Shown in pieces: positions 14,295 through 23,182 of a stretch of DNA of 45,278 nt. The notes beneath the pieces were generated by a model. The model searched no databases and was not told where the DNA came from. It saw only the letters and a list, made by a program, of their open reading frames with translations. Origin of the DNA: Streptomyces albidus (ex Kaewkla and Franco 2022) (GTDB taxonomy: Bacteria; Actinomycetota; Actinomycetes; Streptomycetales; Streptomycetaceae); the NCBI RefSeq assembly GCF_013870515.1, contig NZ_JACBXA010000022.1, positions 1 to 45,278 of the forward strand, given 5' to 3'. How positions within the stretch are numbered: the stretch's first letter is position 1; each line of letters opens with the position of its first letter. A program made the position numbers and the translations under genes.

Positions 14295-16304
14295 TCACGA
14301 GGGGCGCATCCGGAATTCGTACCGCTCGGGCAGCGGATCGTCGCTGATCGCCGCCCACGTCTCGCTGAGCACCTCGTCACCCTCGCGGAGGTCGTCGACG
14401 TCGAAGCCGTCCTCGAACACCGCGCGGGCCGCCGCCCTGTCCCCCTCGGCCAGCAGCACCTGCGCCCGCAGCAGTTGCAAGCGTCCACGGGAGCGCATCT
14501 CGGGCGGCAGATCCTCCAGGACGGCCCGCGCGTCTCCGGTGCGCCCGGCGGCGAGCAGTGCGGGCACCGCTTCACGTACGAGTGCCGCCAGGGTCGAGGA
14601 GTCGCAGCCGGAGGCCTGCGTGAGGGCCGCGAGATAGCGTTCGGCGGCACGGTCACGGTGCAGGCGGGTGTCCCCTTCGTGTACGTCCGCGAACGCGAGG
14701 CACCTCAGCGACCAGGGCGTGGGCGCAGCCGCGACCGAGCGCTCCCAGCTGCGTACGGCCTGAGCGCGGTCGCCCGCGTGCCACTGCGCGACGCCCAGGT
14801 GGTAGTCGGTCAGCGGCCCTGAGGGTGCGCTCTCCAGCTGGTCCCGCCAGGCGTCGGACACCAGCGACGGCACGGGTACGGGCGCGGGTGAGCCCTCCGG
14901 GCCGCCGGCTCGGGCGTCGTCGGCGAACCCGCCCTTCGTCAGCAGCTCCAGCCACGGACGCTGCTCCTCCCCGATCGTCTCCCGGGGGAAGGGAGTGCCG
15001 GGCAACTCGTAGCCGCCGCGCGCCACTTCGAGGGCGCCCCAGCCCGAGCCGGTGGCGAGCAGCTCGCCCTCCGGCTCGGCGTCGGCAGACGGCCGCCAGG
15101 CCGCGTAGGCGGCGTCCACGTCCGCCCGCGGAAGCGCTTCCTCCAGCCGGGCCGCGGTGTGCGTACGGGCGGCGTCCCAGTCCTCACCGTGGACGGCGTC
15201 CGGGTCGGCGGTGAGCGGCCCGTACGCCTCGAGCCAGGCGAACTCCTCCCCCGCTCCGAGCGGGACGTGCTCGAGCTGGGTGCGCGCGAGACCCGCCTGG
15301 ATCTCCGCGTAGCCGCCGGTGCCCGGTTCGGTCAGCCACTCCTGCCATCTCCGGCCGCCCGGTCCGTGGCCCCACACGAAGAGCTTCCGCCCCCGCAGAA
15401 GATCCGTCGAGGTCTGGACGAGCCCCCGCCCCTCCTCGTCGAGGGAGGCGATCCACCTGCGCTCGCGCTGCGGGAGCTCGTAGAAGTAGTCGGCCGGGAA
15501 CTCGCTGCGCAGCGGATACGAGCGGTCCACCCCGTCCCACTCGGGCACGGGGATGCGGCGCAGCCGGCGCTCGTACGCGAAGTACCAGGTCTCCTCGGCC
15601 GGGACGAGCACCCGGGTACGCTCCTGCTCCGGCACCGCGATGTTGGACCACCAGTAGACGGGCACGGTCCACTCGTGCGGGTTGCGGATGCGGGCGCCGA
15701 CGTAGAGGAAGTCCGAACCCTCGGGAAGCCACAGGTCGACCTGGAACGGGGTGTCGCGCAGCCGCTCCCACTCCCACAGGCGCAGCATGTCTCCCCCAGC
15801 TGCCGCCGGGTTGGGCCCCCAGCCGCCAGGGGCGGGCACGCGCGCGGCGTGCACCGGCGCGCAGGAGAGCGTGGTGTGTCCGGTCGCGCCGATGTTCCAC
15901 TCGATGCCGCCGGAGAACCAGGCACCGTTGAGGGCGAAGTCGGCCGGTTGCAGAACGGGGTTGCTGTAGAGCAACTCGCGGCCTGTCGGCTTGTGGAACA
16001 GCGAGTGGATGCGGCCGCCGAGCCCGGGCAGGACGGTCGCGCGCAGCCGGTCGTTCTCGAGGACGAGCGCGTCGAGTGCGGCAGGGGTGCGCTCGCGGGT
16101 GTAGCCGTCCAGGATGCGGGTGGGCAGCACGGAACGCAGCGGCGCGTAGCCGACCTGACGTGCCATCTCGGCGGGCAGCTGGGCCCGTTCGCGCTCGTCG
16201 ACGGTGTGCATCTCATCGAGCGGAAGCAATGGCGGCAGCGGATTCTCGGGGCCGACGGGGGCGAGGGGGAGGGTCACTGTGGTGTGGCGCAGCGTCGTCG
16301 GCAC
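14295..16304 (-). CDS. DUF5107 domain protein with TPR-like C-terminus
   Basis: A 669-aa cytosolic protein. The N-terminal half (about 40-330) matches DUF5107 as I know it, a galactose-mutarotase-like beta-sandwich: LENDRLRATVLPGLGGRIHSL, RELLYSNPVLQPADFALNGA, WFSGGIEWNIG and FVWGHGPGGRRWQEWL. From about 480 to the end helical repeats (YHLGVAQWHAGDRAQAVRSW and similar) look like TPRs. The GTG at 16304 is chosen because GAGGATCGAGG lies 5 nt before it. Function is unknown; mutarotase-fold domains usually bind sugars, and the gene lies directly upstream of a sugar-alcohol regulon on the same strand, so carbohydrate processing is a reasonable inference. Confidence 0.78.
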   Translation of the reverse strand: MPTTLRHTTVTLPLAPVGPENPLPPLLPLDEMHTVDERERAQLPAEMARQVGYAPLRSVLPTRILDGYTRERTPAALDALVLENDRLRATVLPGLGGRIHSLFHKPTGRELLYSNPVLQPADFALNGAWFSGGIEWNIGATGHTTLSCAPVHAARVPAPGGWGPNPAAAGGDMLRLWEWERLRDTPFQVDLWLPEGSDFLYVGARIRNPHEWTVPVYWWSNIAVPEQERTRVLVPAEETWYFAYERRLRRIPVPEWDGVDRSYPLRSEFPADYFYELPQRERRWIASLDEEGRGLVQTSTDLLRGRKLFVWGHGPGGRRWQEWLTEPGTGGYAEIQAGLARTQLEHVPLGAGEEFAWLEAYGPLTADPDAVHGEDWDAARTHTAARLEEALPRADVDAAYAAWRPSADAEPEGELLATGSGWGALEVARGGYELPGTPFPRETIGEEQRPWLELLTKGGFADDARAGGPEGSPAPVPVPSLVSDAWRDQLESAPSGPLTDYHLGVAQWHAGDRAQAVRSWERSVAAAPTPWSLRCLAFADVHEGDTRLHRDRAAERYLAALTQASGCDSSTLAALVREAVPALLAAGRTGDARAVLEDLPPEMRSRGRLQLLRAQVLLAEGDRAAARAVFEDGFDVDDLREGDEVLSETWAAISDDPLPERYEFRMRPS

Positions 16305-16434
16305 GGCTACCTCGATCCTCGTCGCGGGCGTGGAGCGCCCTTTCGGGCCTCGGCGTCGCCGGGTCCCGATGACCATGGAACACGGTGGACGGCAGCTTGA
16401 ACAGGCCGCGCCCCGTCCCAGGTGAGCTGCGTGT

Positions 16435-17172
16435 TCAACCGTCCTGCGGGTCCGGGTGGTCGATCTTGTGCGCGGAGGCGGCGGCGTATCCGGCCGGCAC
16501 CTCGATGTCGCTGATCCGCCAGCCCGGAGGCGGCACCGGGGCCCCGGCGGTGCCGACGTAGGTGACCGAGGGGTCCTCGCCCAGGCCGGTGCCCGTGCCC
16601 TTGAGATAGGCCTCCTTTCGCGTCCAGCAACGGGCGAACGCGGCGGGACGCCGGGGCTCCGCAAGCGCGGCCAGTTCCGCTTGCTCGCGGGTGTGGAGGG
16701 CACCGGCCACCTCGGTGGCGAGGCGGAGCTCTGGATGCTCCTCCACATCCACGCCCACCGGAGTGGACGCGAACGCCAGCAGCACCAGGTCGCCGGCATG
16801 GGAGAGCGAGAAGTGCAGCGGATCGCCGGGAAGTGACGGGCGGCCGTGCGGGCCGCCGCAGAGCGGGCAGCCGGCCCGGACCAGGGTCACGGCTGAGGGT
16901 GTCCCGCCGAGCCGGGCGGCGAGTTCGCGCCGCAGGGCGGTGTGCGCGACGCGATAGCGGTCCCGGTCCGCCCGGAGTCTGAACGCGGCGGCGCGGGCCT
17001 TCTCCTCCTCGGACAGGAACGGCAGGTCGCGGGCGGCCTCGTCTGCGTGGGCCGACACCCGCAGGACCCGGACGTCGACGGTCGCGCCGAGGCCGGCGTC
17101 CTCGGCGCTGCGCGAGTGCGGGGCCACGGCTGCGTAGCGTCCTGCGTCCCGGGGTCCGGAAGTGGTCGGCAT
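16435..17172 (-). CDS. 4'-phosphopantetheinyl transferase, Sfp type
   Basis: A 245-aa enzyme that transfers phosphopantetheine from CoA to carrier proteins (PKS, NRPS or fatty-acid type). Signatures are HFSLSHAGDLV at 120-130, the magnesium site GVDVEEHPE (D142, E144) and WTRKEAYLKGTG at 183-194. CPLCGGPHGRP (102-112) is a Cys motif I recall from actinobacterial members. No biosynthetic gene cluster is present in the window, so it probably serves clusters elsewhere. The ATG at 17172 is separated by only 14 bp from the divergent kinase start; TACGTT lies 6 nt before it and there is no Shine-Dalgarno, suggesting a leaderless mRNA. Confidence 0.9.
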   Translation of the reverse strand: MPTTSGPRDAGRYAAVAPHSRSAEDAGLGATVDVRVLRVSAHADEAARDLPFLSEEEKARAAAFRLRADRDRYRVAHTALRRELAARLGGTPSAVTLVRAGCPLCGGPHGRPSLPGDPLHFSLSHAGDLVLLAFASTPVGVDVEEHPELRLATEVAGALHTREQAELAALAEPRRPAAFARCWTRKEAYLKGTGTGLGEDPSVTYVGTAGAPVPPPGWRISDIEVPAGYAAASAHKIDHPDPQDG

Positions 17173-17186
17173 GGTACGAACGTACC
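17173..17186. promoter_or_regulatory. Palindrome forming the entire spacer between two divergent start codons
   Basis: GGTACG-AA-CGTACC (6-bp arms, 2-bp centre) is exactly the 14 bp between the ATG of the phosphopantetheinyl transferase (17172, minus) and the GTG of the APH-like kinase (17187, plus). Read leftward it gives TACGTT-N6-ATG, read rightward TACGAA-N6-GTG, so each arm may be part of a -10 element for a leaderless transcript. The -35 positions, inside the opposite coding regions, are not consensus. Confidence 0.5.
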
Positions 17187-18143
17187 GTGACCGATGACGC
17201 CCTCTTCCCCTCCTCCCTCCCGGTGATGACGACGGTTCGCGGCACGGCGAGCGGGCGTGAATGGCTCGGTGAACTGCCGTCCCTGGTCGATGAGTTGAGC
17301 AGCCGCTGGGAGCTGCGGCTGGCCGCCCCGTACCACGGCGGCAGCTGCTCGTGGGTCGCCGCCGCGCAGCGCCGGGACGGTTCACGCGCCGTGCTGAAGG
17401 TGACCTGGCCGCACAGGGAGGCGCGGCCCGAGGGAGAGGTTCTGCGGCTGTGGGCGGGACGCGGCTCCGTGCTGGTGCACGAGCACGACGAGCAGCGCTA
17501 CGCACTGCTGCTGGAGCGCTGCGATCCCGGCACCGAACTGGGGTCGGCCGGGCACATCCCGGCCGAGGAACGGCTGGTGCTGGGAGCGGAGGTGCTGCGC
17601 GAGCTGTGGGCGTCGGGGCAGGGCGCGCCCGCGGCGGACTCGCGGATCGAGCGGTTGTCGGACGTCGCCGGGGAGTGGGCCGACCTGGCCGACGAGCGGG
17701 CGGGAAGGCACGAGTGGCCCGCGGAGGTGGACACCGGGCTCTTCACGCTGGGGGCGCGGCTGCTGCGTGAACTCCCGTTCAGCGCCGGGCACGAGGCCGT
17801 CCTGCACGGCGACTTCAACCCGGGCAACCTGCTCGCCGCGGAGCGCCGGCCGTGGCTGGCGATCGACGCCAAGCCCATGTACGGGGATCCGGCCTTCGAT
17901 CCGTGGCGGCTGATCGAGCAGATCGACGATCCGTTCGCCCACCCGGAACCCCACAGGGTGCTCAGACGGCGTACGGCACTTGTCGCCGACGCGCTCGGCG
18001 AGGACGCGGCGAGGCTGCACGCCTGGGCGCTCGCGCGGCACGTCGATCACGTGCTGTGGTCCGTGGACGGCGGCGGCGGCCTCTCAGACAGCGTGGAGCT
18101 GATGCGGCGGGCCAGGATCCTGGCGGACGTGGCCGGGCTCTGA
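17187..18143 (+). CDS. Aminoglycoside/hydroxyurea-type phosphotransferase (APH(6) family)
   Basis: A 318-aa kinase of the streptomycin/hydroxyurea phosphotransferase family. The Brenner motif HGDFNPGNLL is at 207-216 (catalytic D209) and the metal-binding Asp is in AIDAKPMYGDPAFDPW (D227); this block is distinctive of APH(6)-like enzymes. K71 is a candidate nucleotide-contact Lys. The substrate is unknown; small-molecule kinases of housekeeping type also belong here, so resistance is only one possibility. The GTG start is supported by TACGAA 6 nt upstream and by lack of room for any leader. It is divergent from the phosphopantetheinyl transferase and convergent with the DinB-type gene. Confidence 0.85.
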   Translation: MTDDALFPSSLPVMTTVRGTASGREWLGELPSLVDELSSRWELRLAAPYHGGSCSWVAAAQRRDGSRAVLKVTWPHREARPEGEVLRLWAGRGSVLVHEHDEQRYALLLERCDPGTELGSAGHIPAEERLVLGAEVLRELWASGQGAPAADSRIERLSDVAGEWADLADERAGRHEWPAEVDTGLFTLGARLLRELPFSAGHEAVLHGDFNPGNLLAAERRPWLAIDAKPMYGDPAFDPWRLIEQIDDPFAHPEPHRVLRRRTALVADALGEDAARLHAWALARHVDHVLWSVDGGGGLSDSVELMRRARILADVAGL

Positions 18144-18273
18144 CGGCTCCTCCCCCTCCGCCGCCCAGCTCTCGGCACTGATCCCTCGCGGGGATCGAGC
18201 CTCGGGACGCTCGCGGTTTCGGGGGCCCGGGCCTCGGGTCTCCGGTCTCGGCTCGGGCTCTGCGTCTCGCCGG

Positions 18274-18813
18274 CTACTCCCCCGTCGCGCCGTCCGCCAA
18301 CTCCCGCGCCACGTCGAGCTGGCCGACGTGCCGCGCGTACTCCTGCAGCAGGTGGAAGAGGATCCACGCCAGCGACGGCGCCTCCTCCTCGGTGGGGAAG
18401 CGGCCGCCGAGCCTGGCGTGTGCGTCCAGACGGGCCTCGCGGACGATCTCGCGGGAGCGGTCGCACTGTGCCCTGAAGGCGGCGATGATCTCGTCCACAG
18501 AGACCCCGTCCGGCACCCGCCATTTGTCGTCCCCGCCCCGGTCACCCCACGGGTCGGGGATTCGCTCGGCCTCGAAACCCCAGCACAGCCAACGGCGTTC
18601 GACGTAGGTCAGGTGCCGCACCAGCTCCAGCGGCGACCAGCCGGACGGCAGCCGGCTGCCGCGCAGCTCCGCTTCGGCCAGCCCGTCCAGCTTCCGCAGC
18701 AGCGTCTCGCGGTAGTAGTCGAGGTAGCCGCGCAGCAGCACGTGGGGGTCCGCGACGGACGGGTCCGGCTCGCCCGGGGGCAGCGGAGGGATGGAGGGTT
18801 CGGTGAGGGTCAC
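18274..18813 (-). CDS. DinB-superfamily protein (DUF664 type)
   Basis: A 179-aa four-helix-bundle protein. ADPHVLLRGYLDYYRETLLRKLDGL opens the first helix; SGWSPLELVRHLTYVERRW and LLQEYARHVGQLDVAREL carry the histidines expected to bind a metal. Some DinB-fold proteins are mycothiol-dependent transferases; no specific reaction can be assigned. The GTG start overlaps the upstream stop by GTGA with only a weak ribosome site, so it is translated by coupling as the last gene of the peptidase operon. Its role there is unclear. Confidence 0.85.
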   Translation of the reverse strand: MTLTEPSIPPLPPGEPDPSVADPHVLLRGYLDYYRETLLRKLDGLAEAELRGSRLPSGWSPLELVRHLTYVERRWLCWGFEAERIPDPWGDRGGDDKWRVPDGVSVDEIIAAFRAQCDRSREIVREARLDAHARLGGRFPTEEEAPSLAWILFHLLQEYARHVGQLDVARELADGATGE

Positions 18814-19805
18814 AGCAGCCCCGGTTCGTCGTAGGTGAGAGTACGGGCGTCCGCGTCCAGCACGGCCGGGACGCCCAGGGGGACAGTCGGGGTCGAGGAG
18901 CCGTGGCCGAAGCCGAGCTCTTCGACGACGGGGACGCCGAGCGGTGCCAGCCGTTCCCGCAGCACATCGCTGACCTCCTCATGGTCCCCGCAGTCGGTCC
19001 AGGAGCCCAGAGCGATGCCGGCGACTCCTTCGAGCCAGCCGGAGCGCAGGAGTTGGGTCAGCAACCTGTCGAGGCTGTAGGGCGGCTGGTCTATGTCCTC
19101 CAGCAGGAGGATGCCTCCCGCAGCGGACGGGCGGGCATGCCTGGTGCCGCGCTCGGCGGCCAGCAAGGAGAGGTTCCCGCCGAGGGTGATGCCGTGGGCG
19201 CGGCCGGGGACGAGGGTGCGGGCGGCTGTTCCGAGGCCGATCTCGCGGACCTTCTCCGGGGTGAAGAGCGTCTGCCTCAGATGCTCACGGGTCGCCACGT
19301 CCTCGAGGAAGGAGGCCGTGGCCGTCATCGGTCCGTGCAGGGTGGCGAGACCCAGCTGCTGGGCCAACGCCTCGTGCAGCACGGTGAGATCGCTGTAGCC
19401 GACGAAGACCTTCGGGGCCGCGCCCCGCAGCAGCTCCCAGTCGAGCAGGTCGAGGACGCGCTGCGAGCCGTAGCCGCCGCGCGCTGCGACGACCGCTGCG
19501 AGTGACGGGTCGCACCAGGCGGCCTGGAAATCGCTGACGCGGTGCTCGTCGACGCTTGCCAGATGGCGCAGACCGGGGTGGGGGTTTAGCACGTGCCGTC
19601 CCACGACGGGCTCCAGACCCCACTCGCGCAGGACGTCCAGCCCCGCCGCGAGCCGCTCCGGCGGGACCGGGCCGCTGGGGGCGACGATGCCGACCCGGTC
19701 GCCCTGCTTCAGCCGGGGCGGCCTCGTCAGGGCACGCGGACCCGTCGCGGGTGCATCTCCAGCGGAGGTCGCCTTCGTGTCTCCCCGCACGCCCGGCCCG
19801 GTCAC
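18810..19805 (-). CDS. S66 family peptidase (LD-carboxypeptidase, LdcA/MccF-like)
   Basis: A 331-aa cytosolic serine peptidase that in characterised members cleaves L,D bonds, such as the terminal D-Ala of muropeptide tetrapeptides, or inactivates peptide-nucleotide antibiotics (MccF). The catalytic triad is visible: S138 in GYSDLT, E236 in LLLEDIDQPPYSLDRLL and H301 in GFGHGSSTPTVPLG. The first 25 residues are a non-conserved extension. The GTG at 19805 overlaps the stop of the S9 peptidase gene (GTGA) with GGAG 8 nt upstream. The operon also encodes a D-aminopeptidase, pointing to peptides that contain D-amino acids. Whether it is LdcA-like or MccF-like cannot be settled by eye. Confidence 0.88.
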   Translation of the reverse strand: MTGPGVRGDTKATSAGDAPATGPRALTRPPRLKQGDRVGIVAPSGPVPPERLAAGLDVLREWGLEPVVGRHVLNPHPGLRHLASVDEHRVSDFQAAWCDPSLAAVVAARGGYGSQRVLDLLDWELLRGAAPKVFVGYSDLTVLHEALAQQLGLATLHGPMTATASFLEDVATREHLRQTLFTPEKVREIGLGTAARTLVPGRAHGITLGGNLSLLAAERGTRHARPSAAGGILLLEDIDQPPYSLDRLLTQLLRSGWLEGVAGIALGSWTDCGDHEEVSDVLRERLAPLGVPVVEELGFGHGSSTPTVPLGVPAVLDADARTLTYDEPGLL

Positions 19806-21823
19806 CGGCTCATCTCCAGGACCGGCACGTCGCGCCGCTGGATGCCGAAGGTCTGTACGTACAGGGCGAGTTCGGCTTCGACCGTGCGGATGATGGTCTC
19901 CGCGCGGCGGAAGCCGTGCCCCTCCCCCTCGAATGTGAGGTAGGCGTGCGGCACCGCCCGGGGGTCGACCTTCTCCAGGAAGCGGTCGCACTGGACGGGC
20001 GGACAGATCACGTCGTCCAGGCCCTGGAGCAGCAGGAAGGGCGTGTCGATCCGCTCGGCGTGCTGGAGGGGTGAGCGTTCGCGGTAGCGCTCGGGGACGC
20101 GCTCCAACGGGCCCACGAGCGACTCGAGATATTGGGACTCGAAATCGTGGGTCTCGCCGGTGGCCCAACCCGTCAGGTCCAGGATCGGGTAGCTGATGGC
20201 CCCGCACGCGTACAGCCCGGCGGTGCCCGGGGAGGTGAGGGAGGCCGCGGTCGTCCAGCCGCCCGCGCTTCCTCCGCGCAGGGCCAGCCGCGCCGGGTCG
20301 GCGTCGCCTTCGGCGGCCAACTGCCGTGCCACGGCGGCGCAGTCCTCCACGTCGACGACGCCCCACTGCTCCCGCAGCCGGTTGCGGTACGCGCGGCCGT
20401 AGCCGGTCGAGCCTCCGTAGTTGACCTCGACGACGCCTATGCCGCGCGATGTGAAGTAGGCGATCTCCAGGTCCAGTACGAGTGGCGCCCGGCTGGTGGG
20501 CCCTCCGTGCGCCCACACCACGTACGGGGGCAACTCGCCCTCGGGGGCGGCGTATCCGGGGTGGTGGGGAGGGTAGACGTGGGCGTGGATCTCACGGCCG
20601 TCGGGACCGGTGAACGTGCGCTCGCGCGGCTGGGGATAGTGGGCGGGGTCGACGGCGTCCTCGTGCTGCGCGGCGACGACCAGACTGTGCCCGGTGACCG
20701 TGTCGAGCTCGACCACCTCGTAGGAGCTGTGCGGCCCGGCGGCGACGCCCACGACGCGCGTGTCGGCCACCGCCAGCCCTGCCCACTCGGTCCACGGCCC
20801 GCCGGCGTCGGCGAGTTGGCCCGTCTGCGGGTCGAGAATGCCGAGCCGCATGGCACCCCGCCCGTGGAGGGTGGCGATCAGGCCGTTCGGCAGGGGTTCG
20901 AACCACCGGTGGCCGATGCGCCACAGACCGGCCGCGAACTCCTCCTCGCGGGGGCACAGAGCCGACTTCTCGCCGGTGCCGTCCCCGTCGAGGTCGATGC
21001 GCTGCAGGTTCCACCAGCCGCTCTCGTCGGAGGCGAGAAGCAGGCCGCCGTCCGGCGCCCAGTCGACCTGTGACACCGACTCCTCGGCACCGCCTGCAAC
21101 GACCCTCACCCCCTCGAACGTGCCCTTTCCGGTGACGTCCGCGACCTTCACGACGGTGCCGTCCCACGGCATCGCCGGATGGTCCCAGGCGATCCACGCG
21201 ACGCGGCGGCCGTCCGGTGAGAGACGGGCTCCCGTCACGAACCGGTTGGAGTCGTCGGTGAGCTCGCGGACACGGCTTCTGTCCTCGGCCGCCGAGCCGT
21301 CCAGAGGCACGGCGGCCAGCAGCCGCCGCACATCGGTGGGGCCGTCACCCGTGAACTCCTCCAGCACACACCACACTTCGGCCCCGGCCGGCCCGTCCGG
21401 CACCACCACCGGGTCGCACCATCGCAGCCCGTCAGGGCTCAGCTGTGAGACCGGGGTGAGGGGGCGCGGCACCGCGCCGGGGACGTCCGGCTCGTACGCG
21501 TACAGCCGCTGGTCGGCGTAGTGGGTGAAGACGAGCAGCGGCCCGCCCTCCTGCCTTGCCGCCCCGGCCCAGGGCAGACCGCCGTATTCGATGACGCGGT
21601 TGCGCACGTTCCACGGGGCGGGCAGCACCGACTGCGCCACCTCGCCTCCGAAGGCGGGCAGCCGCATCAGGACACGACGGCCGCCCTCGTCGGGGCGTGG
21701 CTCCGTCCACCACATCTCCTCACCGACGGCGCCGAGGTACTCGGGGCGTCCGTCATGGGAGGCGACGAGCCCGGCATCGATGGGGGACGGCCAACTGCCG
21801 TACGGGGCGGTGGTGATCGCCAT
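19802..21823 (-). CDS. Prolyl oligopeptidase family (S9) serine peptidase
   Basis: A 673-aa peptidase. The N-terminal part (about 30-400) is a beta-propeller with repeats such as LSPDGRRVAWIAWDHP and WAPDGGLLLASDESGWWNL; the C-terminal alpha/beta-hydrolase part has the nucleophile S519 in RGGSAGGW, the acid D604 in GLDDVICPP and the base H636 in EGEGHGF. No signal peptide, so it acts in the cytosol, probably on short peptides (acylaminoacyl- or dipeptidyl-peptidase-like). It lies 30 bp after the M20 gene and overlaps the S66 gene. GGAGG is 11 nt before the ATG. Confidence 0.9.
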   Translation of the reverse strand: MAITTAPYGSWPSPIDAGLVASHDGRPEYLGAVGEEMWWTEPRPDEGGRRVLMRLPAFGGEVAQSVLPAPWNVRNRVIEYGGLPWAGAARQEGGPLLVFTHYADQRLYAYEPDVPGAVPRPLTPVSQLSPDGLRWCDPVVVPDGPAGAEVWCVLEEFTGDGPTDVRRLLAAVPLDGSAAEDRSRVRELTDDSNRFVTGARLSPDGRRVAWIAWDHPAMPWDGTVVKVADVTGKGTFEGVRVVAGGAEESVSQVDWAPDGGLLLASDESGWWNLQRIDLDGDGTGEKSALCPREEEFAAGLWRIGHRWFEPLPNGLIATLHGRGAMRLGILDPQTGQLADAGGPWTEWAGLAVADTRVVGVAAGPHSSYEVVELDTVTGHSLVVAAQHEDAVDPAHYPQPRERTFTGPDGREIHAHVYPPHHPGYAAPEGELPPYVVWAHGGPTSRAPLVLDLEIAYFTSRGIGVVEVNYGGSTGYGRAYRNRLREQWGVVDVEDCAAVARQLAAEGDADPARLALRGGSAGGWTTAASLTSPGTAGLYACGAISYPILDLTGWATGETHDFESQYLESLVGPLERVPERYRERSPLQHAERIDTPFLLLQGLDDVICPPVQCDRFLEKVDPRAVPHAYLTFEGEGHGFRRAETIIRTVEAELALYVQTFGIQRRDVPVLEMSR

Positions 21824-21853
21824 TGTGGTGTCAGCCTCCAGGGTGGCCGGGAT

Positions 21854-23182
21854 TCAGAGAGCGAGGAGGGCGCGGTCGAGCACGCGGACGCCGAAGTGCA
21901 GCGCGTCCACCGGGACGCGTTCGTCCACGCCGTGGAACATGGCGTGGTAGTCGAAGCCTTCGGGAAGCTTGAGCGGCGAGAAGCCGTATCCGACGATTCC
22001 CAGGCGCGAGAACTGCTTGGCGTCCGTGCCGCCCGACATGCAGTACGGCACGACGTGGGCTTCCGGGTCGAAGTGCTCCAGCGCTTCGCGCATCGCGGCG
22101 TACGTCGGGGAGTCCAACGGGGCCTGGAGCGGGACCTCCCGGTGGTGGAACTCCCAGTCGACGTGCGGCCCTGTGAGCTCGTCGAGGGTCTCTCCGAACT
22201 CGTCCTCGCCGCCGGCCAGCATCCGGCCGTCCACGAACGCGGTGGCGCTGCCCGGGATGACGTTGATCTTGTAACCGGCGTTCAGCATCGTGGGGTTGCT
22301 GCTGTTGCGCACGGTGGGCTCCATCAGCGCGGCTGCGGGGCCGAGTTCGGCGAGGAGCTTGTCGACGTCGAACCCGGGTGCGTCCAGGTCCGGCTCGTCC
22401 AGGCCGCGAACCGCGGCGAGTTCCATCAGGGCGGCGCGCACCGTCGGTGTGATCCGCTGCGGCCATTCGTACTCACCGATGCGGGCGACGGCGGCGGCGA
22501 GCCTGCTCACGGCGTTCGCACGGCTGACCTTCGAGCCGTGTCCTGCCTTGCCGCGAGCGGTGAGCTTGAGCCAGGCGGTGCCGCGCTCACCGGCGGCGAC
22601 CGGGTACAGACGCATCCCTTCACCGGCGTGGAAGGTGAAGGCGCCGGACTCGCTGATGCCTTCCGTGCACCCTTCGAAGAGGTCCGCGTGGTGCTCGGAG
22701 AGATAGCCGGAGCCGTAGTCCGCGCTGTCCTCCTCGTCCGCGGTGAAGGCCAGCACGATGTCCCGGCGTGGCCGGACACCGGCCCGGGCCCAGGCACGGA
22801 CGGTGGCCAGCACCATCGCGTCGGCGTTCTTCATGTCGACGGCTCCGCGGCCCCACACGACGCCGTCGCGGATCTCACCCGAGAAGGGGTGCACGCTCCA
22901 CTCGGCGGGCTCGGCGGGGACGACGTCGAGGTGGCCGTGCACGAGCAGCGCGTCCGCGTCCGGGTCGGTGCCGGCGATCCTGGCCACCACGTTCGTCCGC
23001 CCGGGGGACTTCTCCAGCAGGACGGGCTCGATCCCGGCATCCGAGAGGCGTTCGCCCACGTACTCCGCGGCGGCCCGCTCAGATCCGTCGCCGCCGCCCC
23101 GGTTGGTGGTGTCGATCCGGATCAGCTCCGAGGTGTACGTCACCGCCTCGTCCAGGGCCTGCTGATCGATGTGCTCAGCCAT
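21854..23182 (-). CDS. M20/M25/M40 family metallo-dipeptidase
   Basis: A 442-aa zinc peptidase. Metal-site motifs are VHGHLDVVPA (H84, D86), GRGAVDMKN (D116) and TADEED (E150, E151), with GTDAKQFSRLGIVGYGFSPL and the C-terminal HGVDERVPVDAL. Members remove N-terminal residues or split dipeptides and acyl-amino acids in the cytosol. Its first eight bases overlap the end of the D-aminopeptidase gene (ATGGCTGA). Order and coupling suggest it takes over peptides trimmed by the M55 enzyme; the actual specificity is unknown. Confidence 0.92.
   Translation of the reverse strand: MAEHIDQQALDEAVTYTSELIRIDTTNRGGGDGSERAAAEYVGERLSDAGIEPVLLEKSPGRTNVVARIAGTDPDADALLVHGHLDVVPAEPAEWSVHPFSGEIRDGVVWGRGAVDMKNADAMVLATVRAWARAGVRPRRDIVLAFTADEEDSADYGSGYLSEHHADLFEGCTEGISESGAFTFHAGEGMRLYPVAAGERGTAWLKLTARGKAGHGSKVSRANAVSRLAAAVARIGEYEWPQRITPTVRAALMELAAVRGLDEPDLDAPGFDVDKLLAELGPAAALMEPTVRNSSNPTMLNAGYKINVIPGSATAFVDGRMLAGGEDEFGETLDELTGPHVDWEFHHREVPLQAPLDSPTYAAMREALEHFDPEAHVVPYCMSGGTDAKQFSRLGIVGYGFSPLKLPEGFDYHAMFHGVDERVPVDALHFGVRVLDRALLAL

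Noticed and set aside
16435..18143. Natural-product resistance/biosynthesis cluster around the phosphopantetheinyl transferase and kinase
   Set aside because: No PKS, NRPS, tailoring or transport genes accompany them in the window.
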